64,000 bases of DNA from Streptomyces bungoensis (GCF_001514215.1 NZ_KQ948853.1:157167-221166), one strand, 5' to 3'; counted from the stretch's first letter, positions 42,068 to 57,818 are shown. Made by a program: numbers and translations. Notes: generated by a model from the sequence alone, not told the origin.

Positions 42068-43405
42068 TTGAGTACGGGACCCGGAGCACCTTCCGCCCCC
42101 GCACCGACCACTCCCACCCCCATCTCCCGCAAGTCCTCGATGTTCAGCTCGCTGAGGATCCGGAACTACCGCCTGTTCTTCATCGGCCAGGTCGTCTCCA
42201 ACACGGGCACCTGGATGCAGCGCATCGCCCAGGACTGGCTGGTCCTCAGCCTCACCGGCTCCTCGGCCGCCGTCGGCATCACGACGGCGCTGCAGTTCCT
42301 GCCGATGCTCCTGTTCGGGCTCTACGGCGGTGTGCTGGTCGACCGCCTGCCCAAGCGCCCCGCGCTGCTGTGCACCCAGTCCGCGATGGCCGTCACGGGC
42401 CTGGTGCTCGCCGCACTGACCCTCTCCGGCCACGTCCAGGTCTGGCACGTCTACCTCGCCGCCTTCGCCGTCGGCCTCGCCACCGTGGTCGACAACCCGG
42501 CCCGGCAGTCCTTCGTCTCCGAGATGGTCGGCCCCGGTCAGCTGCAGAACGCGGTCAGCCTGAACTCGGCGAACTTCCAGTCCGCCCGCCTGGTCGGGCC
42601 GGCCGTCGCCGGCCTGATGATCACCGGGGTGGGCACCGGCTGGGCGTTCCTCGCCAACGGCCTGTCCTTCGCCGCGCCCATCGCCGGCCTGCTGCTGATG
42701 CGCGCCCGCGAACTGCACGTGGTCGAGCGCGCCCCGCGCGGCAAGGGCCAGCTCCGGGAGGGTCTGCGGTACGTGGCCAAGCGGCCGGAACTGATCTGGC
42801 CGATCGTCCTCGTCGGGTTCATCGGCACCTTCGGCTTCAACTTCCCGGTGTGGCTGTCCGCCTACGCCGACGACGTCTTCCACGCCGGGGCCGGCGCCTA
42901 CAGCCTCTTCAACACGCTGATGGCCGTCGGCTCCCTGTGCGGCGCCCTGCTCGCCGCCCGGCGCGGCACGGCCCGGCTCCGGGTGCTGATCGCCGCCGCG
43001 CTGGCCTTCGGCACCCTGGAGATCGTGGCCGCGCTGGCACCGTCGTACTGGCTGTTCGCGCTGCTCATGGTGCCGATCGGCATCTTCGGCCTGACGGTCA
43101 ACGTCACCGCCAACACCGCCGTCCAGATGGCCACCGACCCCGCCATGCGCGGCCGGGTGATGGCGCTGTTCATGATGGTCTTCATGGGCGGTACGCCCGT
43201 GGGCGCGCCGGTCGTCGGCTGGGTCACCGACACCTACGGCGCCCGGATCGGCTTCGCCCTCGGCGGCGTGGTCGCGGCCGCGTCCGCCGCCACGATCGGC
43301 CTGGTCCTCGCCCGCATCGGCGGCCTGCGCCTGTCGGTGGGCTGGCACCAGGGCCGTCCGCGGGTCCAGTTCGTCCGGCGCGAGGAGCTGGCGCCGGCGG
43401 CGTGA
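42068..43405 (+). CDS. MFS drug/siderophore-type exporter
   Basis: 445 residues from a TTG at 42068 with AAGGAGG 10 bases upstream. EntS-like major facilitator: FSSLRIRNYRLFFIGQVVSNTGTWMQRIAQDWLVL at the N-terminus, GGVLVDRLPKRPALL (loop 2-3 motif), VDNPARQSFVSEMVGPGQLQNAVSLNS, typical of the family, and TANTAVQMATDPAMRGRVMALFMMVFMGGTPVGAPVVGW. About twelve membrane helices. Coupled to marR by position. Substrate unknown; toxic-compound export is inferred from the MarR partner. Confidence 0.88.
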   Translation: MSTGPGAPSAPAPTTPTPISRKSSMFSSLRIRNYRLFFIGQVVSNTGTWMQRIAQDWLVLSLTGSSAAVGITTALQFLPMLLFGLYGGVLVDRLPKRPALLCTQSAMAVTGLVLAALTLSGHVQVWHVYLAAFAVGLATVVDNPARQSFVSEMVGPGQLQNAVSLNSANFQSARLVGPAVAGLMITGVGTGWAFLANGLSFAAPIAGLLLMRARELHVVERAPRGKGQLREGLRYVAKRPELIWPIVLVGFIGTFGFNFPVWLSAYADDVFHAGAGAYSLFNTLMAVGSLCGALLAARRGTARLRVLIAAALAFGTLEIVAALAPSYWLFALLMVPIGIFGLTVNVTANTAVQMATDPAMRGRVMALFMMVFMGGTPVGAPVVGWVTDTYGARIGFALGGVVAAASAATIGLVLARIGGLRLSVGWHQGRPRVQFVRREELAPAA

Positions 43406-43444
43406 GGAAGGGACCGGGGATCAGTCGCCGGGCGACTCGTCCGA

Positions 43445-43538
43445 TTCGAGGACGGCCGTCGTGGCGCTCCTCCCCGGCCGCCCCGTCGACGAGTGCAGCC
43501 GCGCAGGACAGCGATACGCACGGTGACCGGGACACGCC
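43445..43538 (-). repeat. Duplicated promoter and 5' end of the Uma2 gene
   Basis: These 94 bases match 45909-46001 in the same orientation: promoter region, GGAGGAG ribosome site and first codons. In this copy the start ATG has become ACG, and after TAVLE the frame leaves the Uma2 sequence and stops 8 codons later. It is therefore a broken remnant, pointing towards the end of the MFS gene. Confidence 0.75.
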
Positions 43539-43565
43539 CCGGTCCCGCCGGAGGAGACTGGTGGC

Positions 43566-44138
43566 ATGAGACTCTTCGCCGCCGTTCTGCCGCCGGACGA
43601 CGTCGCCGAGCAGCTGGCCGCCGAGGTCGCCGCGCTGCGGGAGCTGCCCGGTGCGGACGGGCTGCGCTGGACCGGGCGGCCGGGCTGGCACTTCACGCTC
43701 GCCTTCTACGGCGAGGTCGACGACGAACTCCTGCCGGACCTGTCGGACCGCCTGGCCCGCGCGGCCCACCGGACGGCGTCCTTCGAGCTGGCCCTCGCGG
43801 GCGGCGGCCGGTTCGGCCGCGGCCAGGCGCTGTGGACCGGGGCCTCGGGCGACGTCGAGCCCCTGCGCCGGCTCGCCGACCGCGCGGAGGCGGCGGCCCG
43901 CAAGGCGGGGGTGCCGATGGAGCAGCACCGCCGCTACCAGGCCCACCTGACGATCGCGCGCAGCCGGACCGCGGTGGACGTGCGGACGTACGTGAGCCTG
44001 CTCGGCGCGTTCAGCAGCCGGCGCTGGACGGTGAACGAGCTGACGCTGGTGCGCAGCAACCTGCCGAGGTCCGGTGTGCCCGGCGAGCAGCCCCGCTACG
44101 AGGCGGTCGCCCGCTGGGCACTGGACGGGGCCGGTTAG
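43566..44138 (+). CDS. thpR: RNA 2',3'-cyclic phosphodiesterase (2H family)
   Basis: 190 residues. LigT/ThpR-type two-His phosphoesterase: MRLFAAVLPPDDVAEQL start, the first H-x-T-x motif HFTLAFYGEV (~residue 40), and the second HLTIARSR (~residue 127). It opens 2',3'-cyclic phosphates to 2'-phosphates; a tRNA-ligase-like activity has been reported in homologs. Both active-site His are present. It precedes a 28-residue membrane peptide gene. Confidence 0.88.
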   Translation: MRLFAAVLPPDDVAEQLAAEVAALRELPGADGLRWTGRPGWHFTLAFYGEVDDELLPDLSDRLARAAHRTASFELALAGGGRFGRGQALWTGASGDVEPLRRLADRAEAAARKAGVPMEQHRRYQAHLTIARSRTAVDVRTYVSLLGAFSSRRWTVNELTLVRSNLPRSGVPGEQPRYEAVARWALDGAG

Positions 44139-44148
44139 TCTCGAGTAC

Positions 44149-44235
44149 GTGGACCCGAAGACCCGGAACCGGATCATGGCCGGTGCGCTCGTTCTGATGT
44201 TCGTGGTGGTTGCCGTGGCTGCTGCCATGAGGTAG
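44149..44235 (+). CDS. 28-residue membrane peptide
   Basis: GTG at 44149, ten bases after the thpR stop. The product VDPKTRNRIMAGALVLMFVVVAVAAAMR is a basic N-terminus followed by one membrane helix. Clean codon usage and the compact basic-plus-helix design make it likely to be real. No function known; co-transcription with thpR is likely. Confidence 0.6.
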   Translation: MDPKTRNRIMAGALVLMFVVVAVAAAMR

Positions 44236-44281
44236 GGGCACGGGACGCCCCCGTGCCCCTGGGCGGGTCACCCCTCCCGCG

Positions 44282-45277
44282 CTACCAGGCGAACGCCTCC
44301 GGCGACGGCCCCGGACCCGGGAAGACCTCGTCCAGGCCCGTCAGCACGTCCTCGCTCAGCTCCAGGTCCACCGCCCTGACCGCCGACTCCAGCTGCCCGG
44401 CGGTGCGCGGGCCGACGATCGGGCCGGTCACGCCGGGACGGGTCAGCAGCCAGGCCAGGGCCACCTCGCCGGGCTCCAGGCCGTGCTTGTCGAGCAGGTC
44501 CTCGTACGACTGGATCTGCGCGCGGGCGGCGGGGTCGGCGAGGGTGTCGGCGGCCCGGCCGGAGGCGCGGCGACCGCCCTGCACCTCCTTCCTGATCACT
44601 CCGCCGAGCAGGCCGCCGTGCAGCGGCGACCAGGGGATGACCCCGAGGCCGTAGTCCTGCGCGGCCGGGATGACCTCCATCTCGGCGCGGCGCTCGGCCA
44701 GGTTGTACAGGCACTGCTCGCTGACCAGGCCGATGGTGCCGCCGCGCCGGGCGGCGATCTCGTTGGCCTGGGCGATCTTGTAGCCCGGGAAGTTGGAGGA
44801 GCCGGCGTAGAGGATCTTGCCCTGCTGGACCAGGACGTCGATCGCCTGCCAGATCTCCTCGAAGGGGGTGTCCCGGTCGACGTGGTGGAACTGGTAGACG
44901 TCGATGTGGTCGGTCCGCAGCCGCTTCAGGCTCGCGTCCACGGCCCGGCGGATGTTCAGCGCGGAGAGCTTGTCGTGGTTCGGCCAGGCGCCGTCGCCGT
45001 CGGGGGCCATGTTGCCGTACACCTTGGTGGCGAGGACCACCTTGTCGCGCCGCTCGCCGCCCTTGGCGAACCAGTCGCCGATGATGCGCTCGGTGCGTCC
45101 CTTGTTCTCCCCCCACCCGTAGACGTTCGCCGTGTCGAAGAAGTTGATGCCCGCGTCCAGTGCGGCGTCCATGATGGCGTGGCTGTCGGCCTCGTCCGTC
45201 TGCGGGCCGAAGTTCATCGTCCCGAGGACGAGCCGGCTGACCTTGAGTCCCGTGCGTCCAAGCTGCGTGTACTTCAT
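44282..45277 (-). CDS. Aldo/keto reductase
   Basis: 331 residues from the ATG at 45277. NADPH-dependent TIM-barrel oxidoreductase: MKYTQLGRTGLKVSRLVLGTMNFG start, the catalytic Asp/Tyr region FFDTANVYGWGENKG, the Lys in VVLATKVYG, the His in HIDVYQFHHVD, and GPIVGPRTAGQLE near the C-terminus for cofactor binding. The family reduces carbonyls of sugars, steroids or xenobiotics; substrate not predicted. Stand-alone gene between thpR and the Uma2 gene. Confidence 0.9.
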   Translation of the reverse strand: MKYTQLGRTGLKVSRLVLGTMNFGPQTDEADSHAIMDAALDAGINFFDTANVYGWGENKGRTERIIGDWFAKGGERRDKVVLATKVYGNMAPDGDGAWPNHDKLSALNIRRAVDASLKRLRTDHIDVYQFHHVDRDTPFEEIWQAIDVLVQQGKILYAGSSNFPGYKIAQANEIAARRGGTIGLVSEQCLYNLAERRAEMEVIPAAQDYGLGVIPWSPLHGGLLGGVIRKEVQGGRRASGRAADTLADPAARAQIQSYEDLLDKHGLEPGEVALAWLLTRPGVTGPIVGPRTAGQLESAVRAVDLELSEDVLTGLDEVFPGPGPSPEAFAW

Positions 45278-45335
45278 GGTCCACCAGCCAACGGCGTGGA
45301 GTGCGCTCTAGGCAAGGGGCCGGTGACGCGCCCGG

Positions 45336-45923
45336 TCAGTCCCGGGGGAAGCCGTCGGTCCGCAGGACGAGGTCGACGACGGAGCCGGTCAGGTCGAGGT
45401 CGGTGCCGAAGTCCACCCGGACCGGGTCGCCGTAGTCGCCGTCCTTGGGGTCGGTGTAGACGTGGCAACGGCCCTGATAGGGATCGGCGATGACGTAGAG
45501 GGGGACCCCGGCCACCGCGTAGGCGGTCTTCTTGGGGCCGTAGTCGTTGCGGGCGGTGCCCTCGGAGATGACCTCGGCGACGAACTCGACGTCCTCGCAG
45601 CGCCAGCGGCCCTCGTCCTTCTTCGCCGAGTCCTTGAGCAGGGCGACGTCCGGACAGAAGCCGTTCTCATGACCGGGAAAGTCGATGCGGACGTCCGAGA
45701 GGACCCTGTCCATCCCGTACTTCTCCGCGACGGCTCCCGCGATACGGAAGATGATGGCCCAATGCGTGTCCCGCTGCGGCGTCATGTGGACGTTGCCCCC
45801 GACGATCTCGACCCTGTATCCCTCGGGGACGGGCATGCGCTCAAGACGTTCGAACCACTCGTCCAGACGCTTGGTGTTGGCGTCGGCGTCGGCCATCGCG
45901 ATCCTGTCTTCGAGGACGGTCAT
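45336..45923 (-). CDS. Uma2-family (PD-(D/E)XK-like) putative endonuclease
   Basis: 195 residues from the ATG at 45923 behind GGAGGAG. Uma2 layout: EIVGGNVHMTPQRDTHWAI, then FCPDVALLKD with the active-site Asp, then VEFVAEVISEGTARNDYGPKKTAYAVAGVPLYVIAD, containing the E-V-(I/V)-S-(E/P) and K-x-x-x-Y elements. These residues form a restriction-enzyme-like core, but no nuclease function is established for the large Streptomyces group. Its promoter and first codons are duplicated at 43445-43538. Confidence 0.85.
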   Translation of the reverse strand: MTVLEDRIAMADADANTKRLDEWFERLERMPVPEGYRVEIVGGNVHMTPQRDTHWAIIFRIAGAVAEKYGMDRVLSDVRIDFPGHENGFCPDVALLKDSAKKDEGRWRCEDVEFVAEVISEGTARNDYGPKKTAYAVAGVPLYVIADPYQGRCHVYTDPKDGDYGDPVRVDFGTDLDLTGSVVDLVLRTDGFPRD

Positions 45924-46001
45924 CGTGGCGCTCCTCCCCGGCCGCCCACGGACAGATGCGGCCGCGCGGTACAACGATACGCACGGTGACCGGGACACGC
46001 C
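45909..46001 (-). repeat. Promoter and 5' end copy in place (Uma2)
   Basis: The intact source or sister of the 43445-43538 copy. It includes TATCGT (a possible -10) and GGAGGAG before the real Uma2 ATG. Confidence 0.7.
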
Positions 46002-46010
46002 GGAATCAGG

Positions 46011-46694
46011 TCAAAGCGTTCCCGCCGCGTACGCCTGTCCGACCCCCCACGCCTCCGCCATCGCCCCCGCGAACGCCTCCGCGATCCGGTGCTCCCCGGA
46101 CTCGTTGGGATGGGTGCCGTCGTAGGTGTCGGTGTGGATGTCGTAGCCCTCGGGCGGCGGGACCAGCAGGACCGGGGAGCGGGACTCGTCCAGGTCGGCG
46201 ACGGCCTTGGCCAGCAGGTCGTTGAAGAGGTCCACCTGGGCGGCGAAGGGCTCGTCCGCCTCGGCCCGGATGTTCGGGATCACCGGGAGGAGCGCCATGC
46301 GGACGCGCGGGTTGGCCTCCCGGGCGCCGGCCACGAACGCCCGGACGTTCCCGGCCGTCTGCTCGGCGTTGGTGTAGAAGCCCAGGTCGATCAGGCCCAG
46401 GGAGACCAGGAGCACGTCGGCCCGGTAGTCCCGCACCGCCCCGCCTATCAGGGGGGCCATGTGCTGCCAGCCCTCGCCCCAGCCGGCCAGGTGGGCGCGG
46501 GGGAAGGCGGGGTCGGCGTAGGCCAGGGAGGTCGGGGCCCCGGCCTCCTTGTCGTACAGGGTCTCGCGCGGGCCCACGAAGGTGAACGGGGCGTCGTACG
46601 AGGTGCACAGGTGCCGCCACAACCGGTAGCGCCAGGTGTGCTGGCCCGGGCTCCCGATCGTCATGGAGTCGCCCACGGGCATGAACCTAAGCAT
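46011..46694 (-). CDS. GDSL/SGNH-family esterase
   Basis: 227 residues from the ATG at 46694; the longer frame to 46895 overlaps the next gene's promoter. SGNH blocks: FMPVGDSMTIG (Ser), WGEGW and RADVLLVSLGLIDLGF (block III region), and DGTHPNESG (Asp/His). No signal peptide at this start. Likely hydrolyses an ester of a small carbohydrate or lipid. It is divergent from the secreted propeller-like protein gene at 46783. Confidence 0.8.
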   Translation of the reverse strand: MLRFMPVGDSMTIGSPGQHTWRYRLWRHLCTSYDAPFTFVGPRETLYDKEAGAPTSLAYADPAFPRAHLAGWGEGWQHMAPLIGGAVRDYRADVLLVSLGLIDLGFYTNAEQTAGNVRAFVAGAREANPRVRMALLPVIPNIRAEADEPFAAQVDLFNDLLAKAVADLDESRSPVLLVPPPEGYDIHTDTYDGTHPNESGEHRIAEAFAGAMAEAWGVGQAYAAGTL

Positions 46695-46782
46695 CCGCTC
46701 ATGATGGACGATCACGCCCGCGGGTGGGATGTGAAGCCCACCACGTCCGGCGAACGGCCGCGGGCAATGGCAGTCTTGGTCC

Positions 46783-47754
46783 ATGCGTCGACCGTTCGCC
46801 CTGCTCGCCGGGGTCCTCCTCGCCGGTGCCTGCGCGCTGCCCGCCTCCGCCGCCGACGGCGACCAGGGCTTCACGATCAAGGACCCGAGGATCACCGAGT
46901 CCAGCGGCCTCGCCGCCTCTCACCTGCACCCCGGCATCTACTGGACGCACAACGACAGCTCCGACGGGCCCTACATCTACGCGGTGGACAGCCGGACCGG
47001 GAAGACCGTCGCCACCGTCACCCTGCGCGGCGTCGGCGCACCGCGCGACGTCGAGGCCATCTCCATCGGGCCGGGCCACCAGATCTACGTCGGGGACACG
47101 GGCGACAACTTCGGCGGGAGGTGGCCGTACGTGTGGATCTACCGGCTGCCCGAGCCGAAGGTGCTCAAGGACCAGACCGTCACCGCCACCCAGTACGTCG
47201 TGAAGTACTCCGACGGGCCCCGGGACGCCGAGTCGCTGATCGTCCACCCGAAGACCGGGCGGGTCTACATCATCGACAAGAAGGAGGACGGGGGGCACCT
47301 GTACGAGGGGCCGGCCCACCTGTCCGCCTCCGGCACGAACGTCTTCCGGCCGATCGCCCCCGTCGACCTGTGGGCCACCGACGCCGCCTTCTCCCCGGAC
47401 GGCCGCCGGCTCGCCGTGCGCGGCTACTTCGGCGGGATCTTCTACGACTGGAACGGCGGCGACATCCGTCGCGAGGGCCGCCTCGACGTGCCCCTGCAGG
47501 GTCAGGGCGAGTCCCTCAGCTACTCGGCCGACGGCACCAAGCTCATGTACGGCAGCGAGGGCGCCGGCAGCTCGGTGGAGGCGCAGGACGCGCCCGGGGG
47601 CGCCGGCAAGTCCCCGTCCGCCCACGGCGGTTCCGCCGCGAGTGGACAGGGCGCGGGCGCGGACTCCAGGAGCCTCGGAATCGGTGCCGCGGCCGTCGGC
47701 GCGGGCGCGGTGGCCCTCCTCGGTCTGCGGCGCCTGCGGCGGCGGAGCCGGTAG
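46783..47754 (+). CDS. Secreted propeller-like protein with C-terminal anchor
   Basis: 323 residues. Signal peptide MRRPFALLAGVLLAGACALPASAA. Residues ~30-255 contain repeated strand-turn units with D/N-rich loops (HPGIYWTHNDSSDGPYIYAVDSRTGKTVATVTLRG, HQIYVGDTGDNFGGRWPYVWIYRL, GRVYIIDKKEDGG, FSPDGRRLAVRGYFGGIFYDW), typical of a beta-propeller such as NHL or SMP30-like. A Ser/Gly/Ala-rich spacer and a final hydrophobic helix with basic tail (IGAAAVGAGAVALLGLRRLRRRSR) anchor it to the membrane; there is no LPxTG. No enzymatic motif is clear. Confidence 0.78.
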   Translation: MRRPFALLAGVLLAGACALPASAADGDQGFTIKDPRITESSGLAASHLHPGIYWTHNDSSDGPYIYAVDSRTGKTVATVTLRGVGAPRDVEAISIGPGHQIYVGDTGDNFGGRWPYVWIYRLPEPKVLKDQTVTATQYVVKYSDGPRDAESLIVHPKTGRVYIIDKKEDGGHLYEGPAHLSASGTNVFRPIAPVDLWATDAAFSPDGRRLAVRGYFGGIFYDWNGGDIRREGRLDVPLQGQGESLSYSADGTKLMYGSEGAGSSVEAQDAPGGAGKSPSAHGGSAASGQGAGADSRSLGIGAAAVGAGAVALLGLRRLRRRSR

Positions 47755-47772
47755 CGACTCCGGTCCAGTGTC

Positions 47773-47778
47773 TTGACG
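47773..47778 (+). promoter_or_regulatory. -35-like element TTGACG before the cellulase gene
   Basis: TTGACG lies 41 bases upstream of the CebR box. No ideal -10 is seen at 17 bases; CAGTTT at 47794-47799 is the nearest candidate. Confidence 0.35.
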
Positions 47779-47804
47779 TGAGCATGGTGCTCTCAGTTTC
47801 CTAG

Positions 47805-49418
<1,614 letters not shown>

Positions 49419-49449
49419 GACAGGCGCCATGAGAGAGGTGGCATGAGAA

Positions 49450-49479
49450 AAGGGCGCCCGGTGTCCGCCGGGCGCCCTT
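49450..49479. terminator. Bidirectional terminator between cellulase and serC
   Basis: Perfect 12-base arms AAGGGCGCCCGG (49450-49461) and CCGGGCGCCCTT (49468-49479), with A-rich flank before and T after, between two convergent genes. Confidence 0.8.
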
Positions 49480-49503
49480 CGCCGTCGCGTCGGACGGCTG
49501 GAG

Positions 49504-54653
<5,150 letters not shown>

Positions 54654-54676
54654 ACCGGCTGAACCGGCGCTGAACG

Positions 54677-54710
54677 GAAAGGGGTCGATGGTGCACCGTC
54701 GGCCCCTTTC
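54677..54710 (+). terminator. Terminator after the Pro/Lys peptide gene
   Basis: GAAAGGGG (54677-54684) pairs with CCCCTTTC (54703-54710), extended by a TCGA/TCGG section with one G-U pair, followed by TGTATT. It lies 23 bases after the peptide stop and separates it from the ABC gene. Confidence 0.75.
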
Positions 54711-54773
54711 TGTATTCGTTCCCGATTAGTTCGGGGCGGTGGCGGCCCAAACGGCCGCAGAAGGGAATACGTC

Positions 54774-56633
54774 ATGGACGCCGAGGGTGATGAACACGAA
54801 TACGGCACCCCTTCCATTCCGGCCCGCACGGCGTTTCGCCGTTTCTGGCCGCTGACCCGGGGTCTGCGCGGCCCGCTGCTGCTGGTCTGGGTGTGCACGG
54901 TGCTGGCCGCACTGGCCGAGACCGGGGCCGTCCTGCTCTTCGGCGACCTCACCGACCACGCCCTGGCGACGGGCTCGCTCGGCGCGTTCTGGGCGCCGGC
55001 CGTGGAGTGGCTGGGCATCGCGGTGGCCGGCGCCCTCGTCGCGTACGCGGGCAACTCGATCGCCGCGTGGGTGACCGAGCGGTTCGTGCTGCGGCTGCGT
55101 GAGCACGTCTTCGACCATGTGCAGCAGCTGCCCCCGCACTTCTTCCAGCGCCACCGCCAGGGCGACCTGCTCTCCCGGCTGACCGGCGACGTCGAGGCGA
55201 TCGAGACGATGGTCGTGTCGGGGCTGGTGGGCGCCGCCTCGGCCGCATTCTCCGCGTTCTTCTACGCGGCCGCCGCGTTCTGGCTGCGCTGGGACCTGGC
55301 CGCCGCCACCTTCGTCCTCGCGCCCCTGTTCTGGCTGGCCGCCCGCCGCTTCTCCGGTTCCCTCGGGGCCGTGTCCCGCGAGGGCCGGGTCGCCGACGGC
55401 GCGATCACCTCCGTCGTCGAGGAGTCGCTCGGCAACATCGTGCTGACCCAGGCCTACGGCCGGCGCGACGCCGAGCGCCGCCGGCTGCGCGAGGAGGCGA
55501 ACGCCTGGTTCCGCGCCTCCGTCCGGTCCACCCGCCTGAACGAGGCGTACGAGCAGCTCGTCCAGGTCATCGAGACGGTGTGCGTGCTCGCCGTGATCGG
55601 CATCGGCGCCTGGGAGATCTCCACCGGCCGGATGACCCTCGGCCGGCTCCTCGCCTTCGCCGCGTTCCTCGGCTACCTCTATCCGCCGGTGCGCGGCCTC
55701 GCCCAGCTCGGGCTCACGGTCACCGCGGCCACCGCGGGTGCCGAGCGGCTCATCGAGATCCTGGACGCCCGTCCGTCGGTGCGCGACCCCCGGCGTCCCA
55801 CGGAGACCGGCCGCCCGGACGGCACCGTCGAGGTCCAGGACGTCTCCTTCCGCTACCCGGGCGCCGACCGGGCCGCCCTGGAGAGGCTGTCCTTCACCGT
55901 CACCCCCGGCGAGCTGGTCATCGTCACCGGCCCGAGCGGCGCCGGGAAGTCCACCGTCTCGAAGCTGCTGCTGCGCTTCTACGACCCCGACGCCGGCCGG
56001 ATCCTGCTGGACGGCGTCCGCCTGCGGGACTACCCGCTGGCCCGCCTGCGCGAGTACGTCACCCTGCTGCCGCAGGAGACCCTGGTGCTGCACGACACGG
56101 TCCGCGCCAACATCGCCTGCGGCCGGCCCGGCGCCGGCGACCGGGCGATCGAGGAGGCGGCCCGGGCGGCGGACGCCCACGACTTCATCGTCCGGCTGCC
56201 CGACGGCTACGACACCCGGGTCGACCCGAACACGGCCCGCCTGTCCGGCGGTCAGCTCCAGCGCCTGGCCATCGCCCGCGCCCTCCTGCGCGACGCGCCC
56301 GTGCTGGTCTTGGACGAGCCGACCACGGGCCTGGACGCGCTGGCCGCCCGCCGGGTCGTCAAGCCGCTGCGCCGGCTGATGGCGGGCCGTACGACCATCA
56401 TGATCACCCACGACCTCAACCTCGCCCCGGACGCCGACCGCATCCTGGTCGTGGACCGCGGCCGGATCGTCGAGACGGGCCGCCACGAGGAGCTGCTCGC
56501 CCGCGGCGGGGCGTACGCGCGGCTGCACCGCTCGCAGAACGGCGCGGTGACGGACACGGCCGAGCTGCGCCTGCCGCTGTGGCCGGAGCCGCCCGCTCGG
56601 GCACCGGCTCCGGTCTCCTGGCCGGGCGCGTGA
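54774..56633 (+). CDS. ABC exporter, fused membrane and ATPase domains
   Basis: 619 residues from the ATG at 54774. Six membrane helices in residues ~30-320 (LLLVWVCTVLAALAETGAVLLFGDL first), with VFDHVQQLPPHFFQRHRQGDLLSRLTGDVEAIE, the conserved intracellular loop of type IV exporters. ATPase domain: Walker A GPSGAGKST (~residue 387), Q-loop LLPQET, signature LSGGQLQR, Walker B VLVLDEPTT, and H-loop ITHD. There is no N-terminal peptidase C39 domain, so if it exports a peptide, leader removal must occur elsewhere. Half-transporter; works as a dimer. Substrate unknown; the peptide gene just upstream is a candidate. Confidence 0.9.
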   Translation: MDAEGDEHEYGTPSIPARTAFRRFWPLTRGLRGPLLLVWVCTVLAALAETGAVLLFGDLTDHALATGSLGAFWAPAVEWLGIAVAGALVAYAGNSIAAWVTERFVLRLREHVFDHVQQLPPHFFQRHRQGDLLSRLTGDVEAIETMVVSGLVGAASAAFSAFFYAAAAFWLRWDLAAATFVLAPLFWLAARRFSGSLGAVSREGRVADGAITSVVEESLGNIVLTQAYGRRDAERRRLREEANAWFRASVRSTRLNEAYEQLVQVIETVCVLAVIGIGAWEISTGRMTLGRLLAFAAFLGYLYPPVRGLAQLGLTVTAATAGAERLIEILDARPSVRDPRRPTETGRPDGTVEVQDVSFRYPGADRAALERLSFTVTPGELVIVTGPSGAGKSTVSKLLLRFYDPDAGRILLDGVRLRDYPLARLREYVTLLPQETLVLHDTVRANIACGRPGAGDRAIEEAARAADAHDFIVRLPDGYDTRVDPNTARLSGGQLQRLAIARALLRDAPVLVLDEPTTGLDALAARRVVKPLRRLMAGRTTIMITHDLNLAPDADRILVVDRGRIVETGRHEELLARGGAYARLHRSQNGAVTDTAELRLPLWPEPPARAPAPVSWPGA

Positions 56634-56744
56634 TGTCAGCATGTGGGACAGTGGCATAAGTGGTTTACGCACCTGTTGAAGGTCATTACCCTGAACCTGC
56701 CAGTGCATCGTGATGAACACCGTCGACCAAGCGGCAGGACCACC

Positions 56745-57683
56745 GTGAGTGCTACCTCCAGTACCACCAGCTCCGCCACGCCCACGCCGGTCGCCCCGGG
56801 CGGAGGGCGCGGCCGCTTCGGCTCCTTCGGGCCCGTCGGCCTGGTGCTGGCCGGCGGGGTCTCGGTCCAGTTCGGCGCCGGGCTCGCGGTGACCCTGATG
56901 CCGCGGGCCGGAGCGCTCGGCGTCGTCACGCTGCGGCTGCTGGCGGCGGCCGTCGTCCTGCTCCTGGCCTGCCGTCCGCGGCTGCGCGGCCACTCCCGCG
57001 GCGACTGGGCGACGGTGGTCGTCTTCGGCATCACCCTGGGCGGGATGAACGGCTTCTTCTACGAGGCGGTGGCCCGCATCCCGCTGGGTGCCGCGGTCAC
57101 CCTGGAGGTCCTCGGCCCGCTCACCCTGTCCGTCCTGGGCTCCCGCCGCGCGATCAACGCACTGTGGGCCGGTCTCGCCCTGGCGGGCGTCTTCCTGCTC
57201 GGCGGCGGGGGCTTCAGCGGCATCGACCCCGTCGGTGTCGGCTTCGCCCTGGGCGCCGGTGCCATGTGGGCCGCCTACATCGTCTTCAGCGCCCGGACGG
57301 GCCGCCGGTTCCCCCAGGCGGACGGGCTGGCCCTCGCCATGGCGGTCGGCGCCCTCCTGATCCTGCCCCTGGGGATCGCCGACGCCGGCAGCCGGCTGCT
57401 GAACCCCACCACCGTCGCCCTGGGCTCGGCGGTGGCGCTCCTGTCCTCGGTCCTGCCCTACACCCTGGAACTCATCGCCCTGCGCCGCCTGCCCTCCTCC
57501 ACCTTCGCCATCCTCATGAGCCTGGAACCGGCCCTCGCGGCCACGGCCGGCTTCCTGATCCTCGGCCAGTCCCTCTCCGCCGCCCAGGCGGCCGCGATCG
57601 CCCTGGTCATCGCGGCGAGCATCGGCGCCGTACGCACCCAGGTCGGCGGCGCCAGGCTGCGCGCGAAGGCCCCGGACGCCTGA
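56745..57683 (+). CDS. EamA-family (DMT) transporter
   Basis: 312 residues from the GTG at 56745. Ten membrane helices in two EamA repeats: LVLAGGVSVQFGAGLAVTLMPRAGALGVVTLRLLAAAVVLLLAC at the first, and GVGFALGAGAMWAAYIVFSARTGRRF at the second. Conserved family signature AVTLEVLGPLTLSVLGSRR and ILMSLEPALAATAGFLILGQ. RhtA-like relatives export amino acids such as threonine/homoserine; the substrate here is unproved. Upstream 110 bases after the ABC gene include an AT-richer stretch suited to a promoter. Confidence 0.88.
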   Translation: MSATSSTTSSATPTPVAPGGGRGRFGSFGPVGLVLAGGVSVQFGAGLAVTLMPRAGALGVVTLRLLAAAVVLLLACRPRLRGHSRGDWATVVVFGITLGGMNGFFYEAVARIPLGAAVTLEVLGPLTLSVLGSRRAINALWAGLALAGVFLLGGGGFSGIDPVGVGFALGAGAMWAAYIVFSARTGRRFPQADGLALAMAVGALLILPLGIADAGSRLLNPTTVALGSAVALLSSVLPYTLELIALRRLPSSTFAILMSLEPALAATAGFLILGQSLSAAQAAAIALVIAASIGAVRTQVGGARLRAKAPDA

Positions 57684-57818
57684 CCGGGCGCGCCCGGCGG
57701 CCGACCCCTGCCACAGGCCCCCCGAGGTAACCGTCCTCGTCGGGCGCCGGCCGACGGTACTGCGCCGGGGGCGTCAGGCACCCGCCGTCTTCCGGCGCGT
57801 CTCCGTGCCAAATTCATG

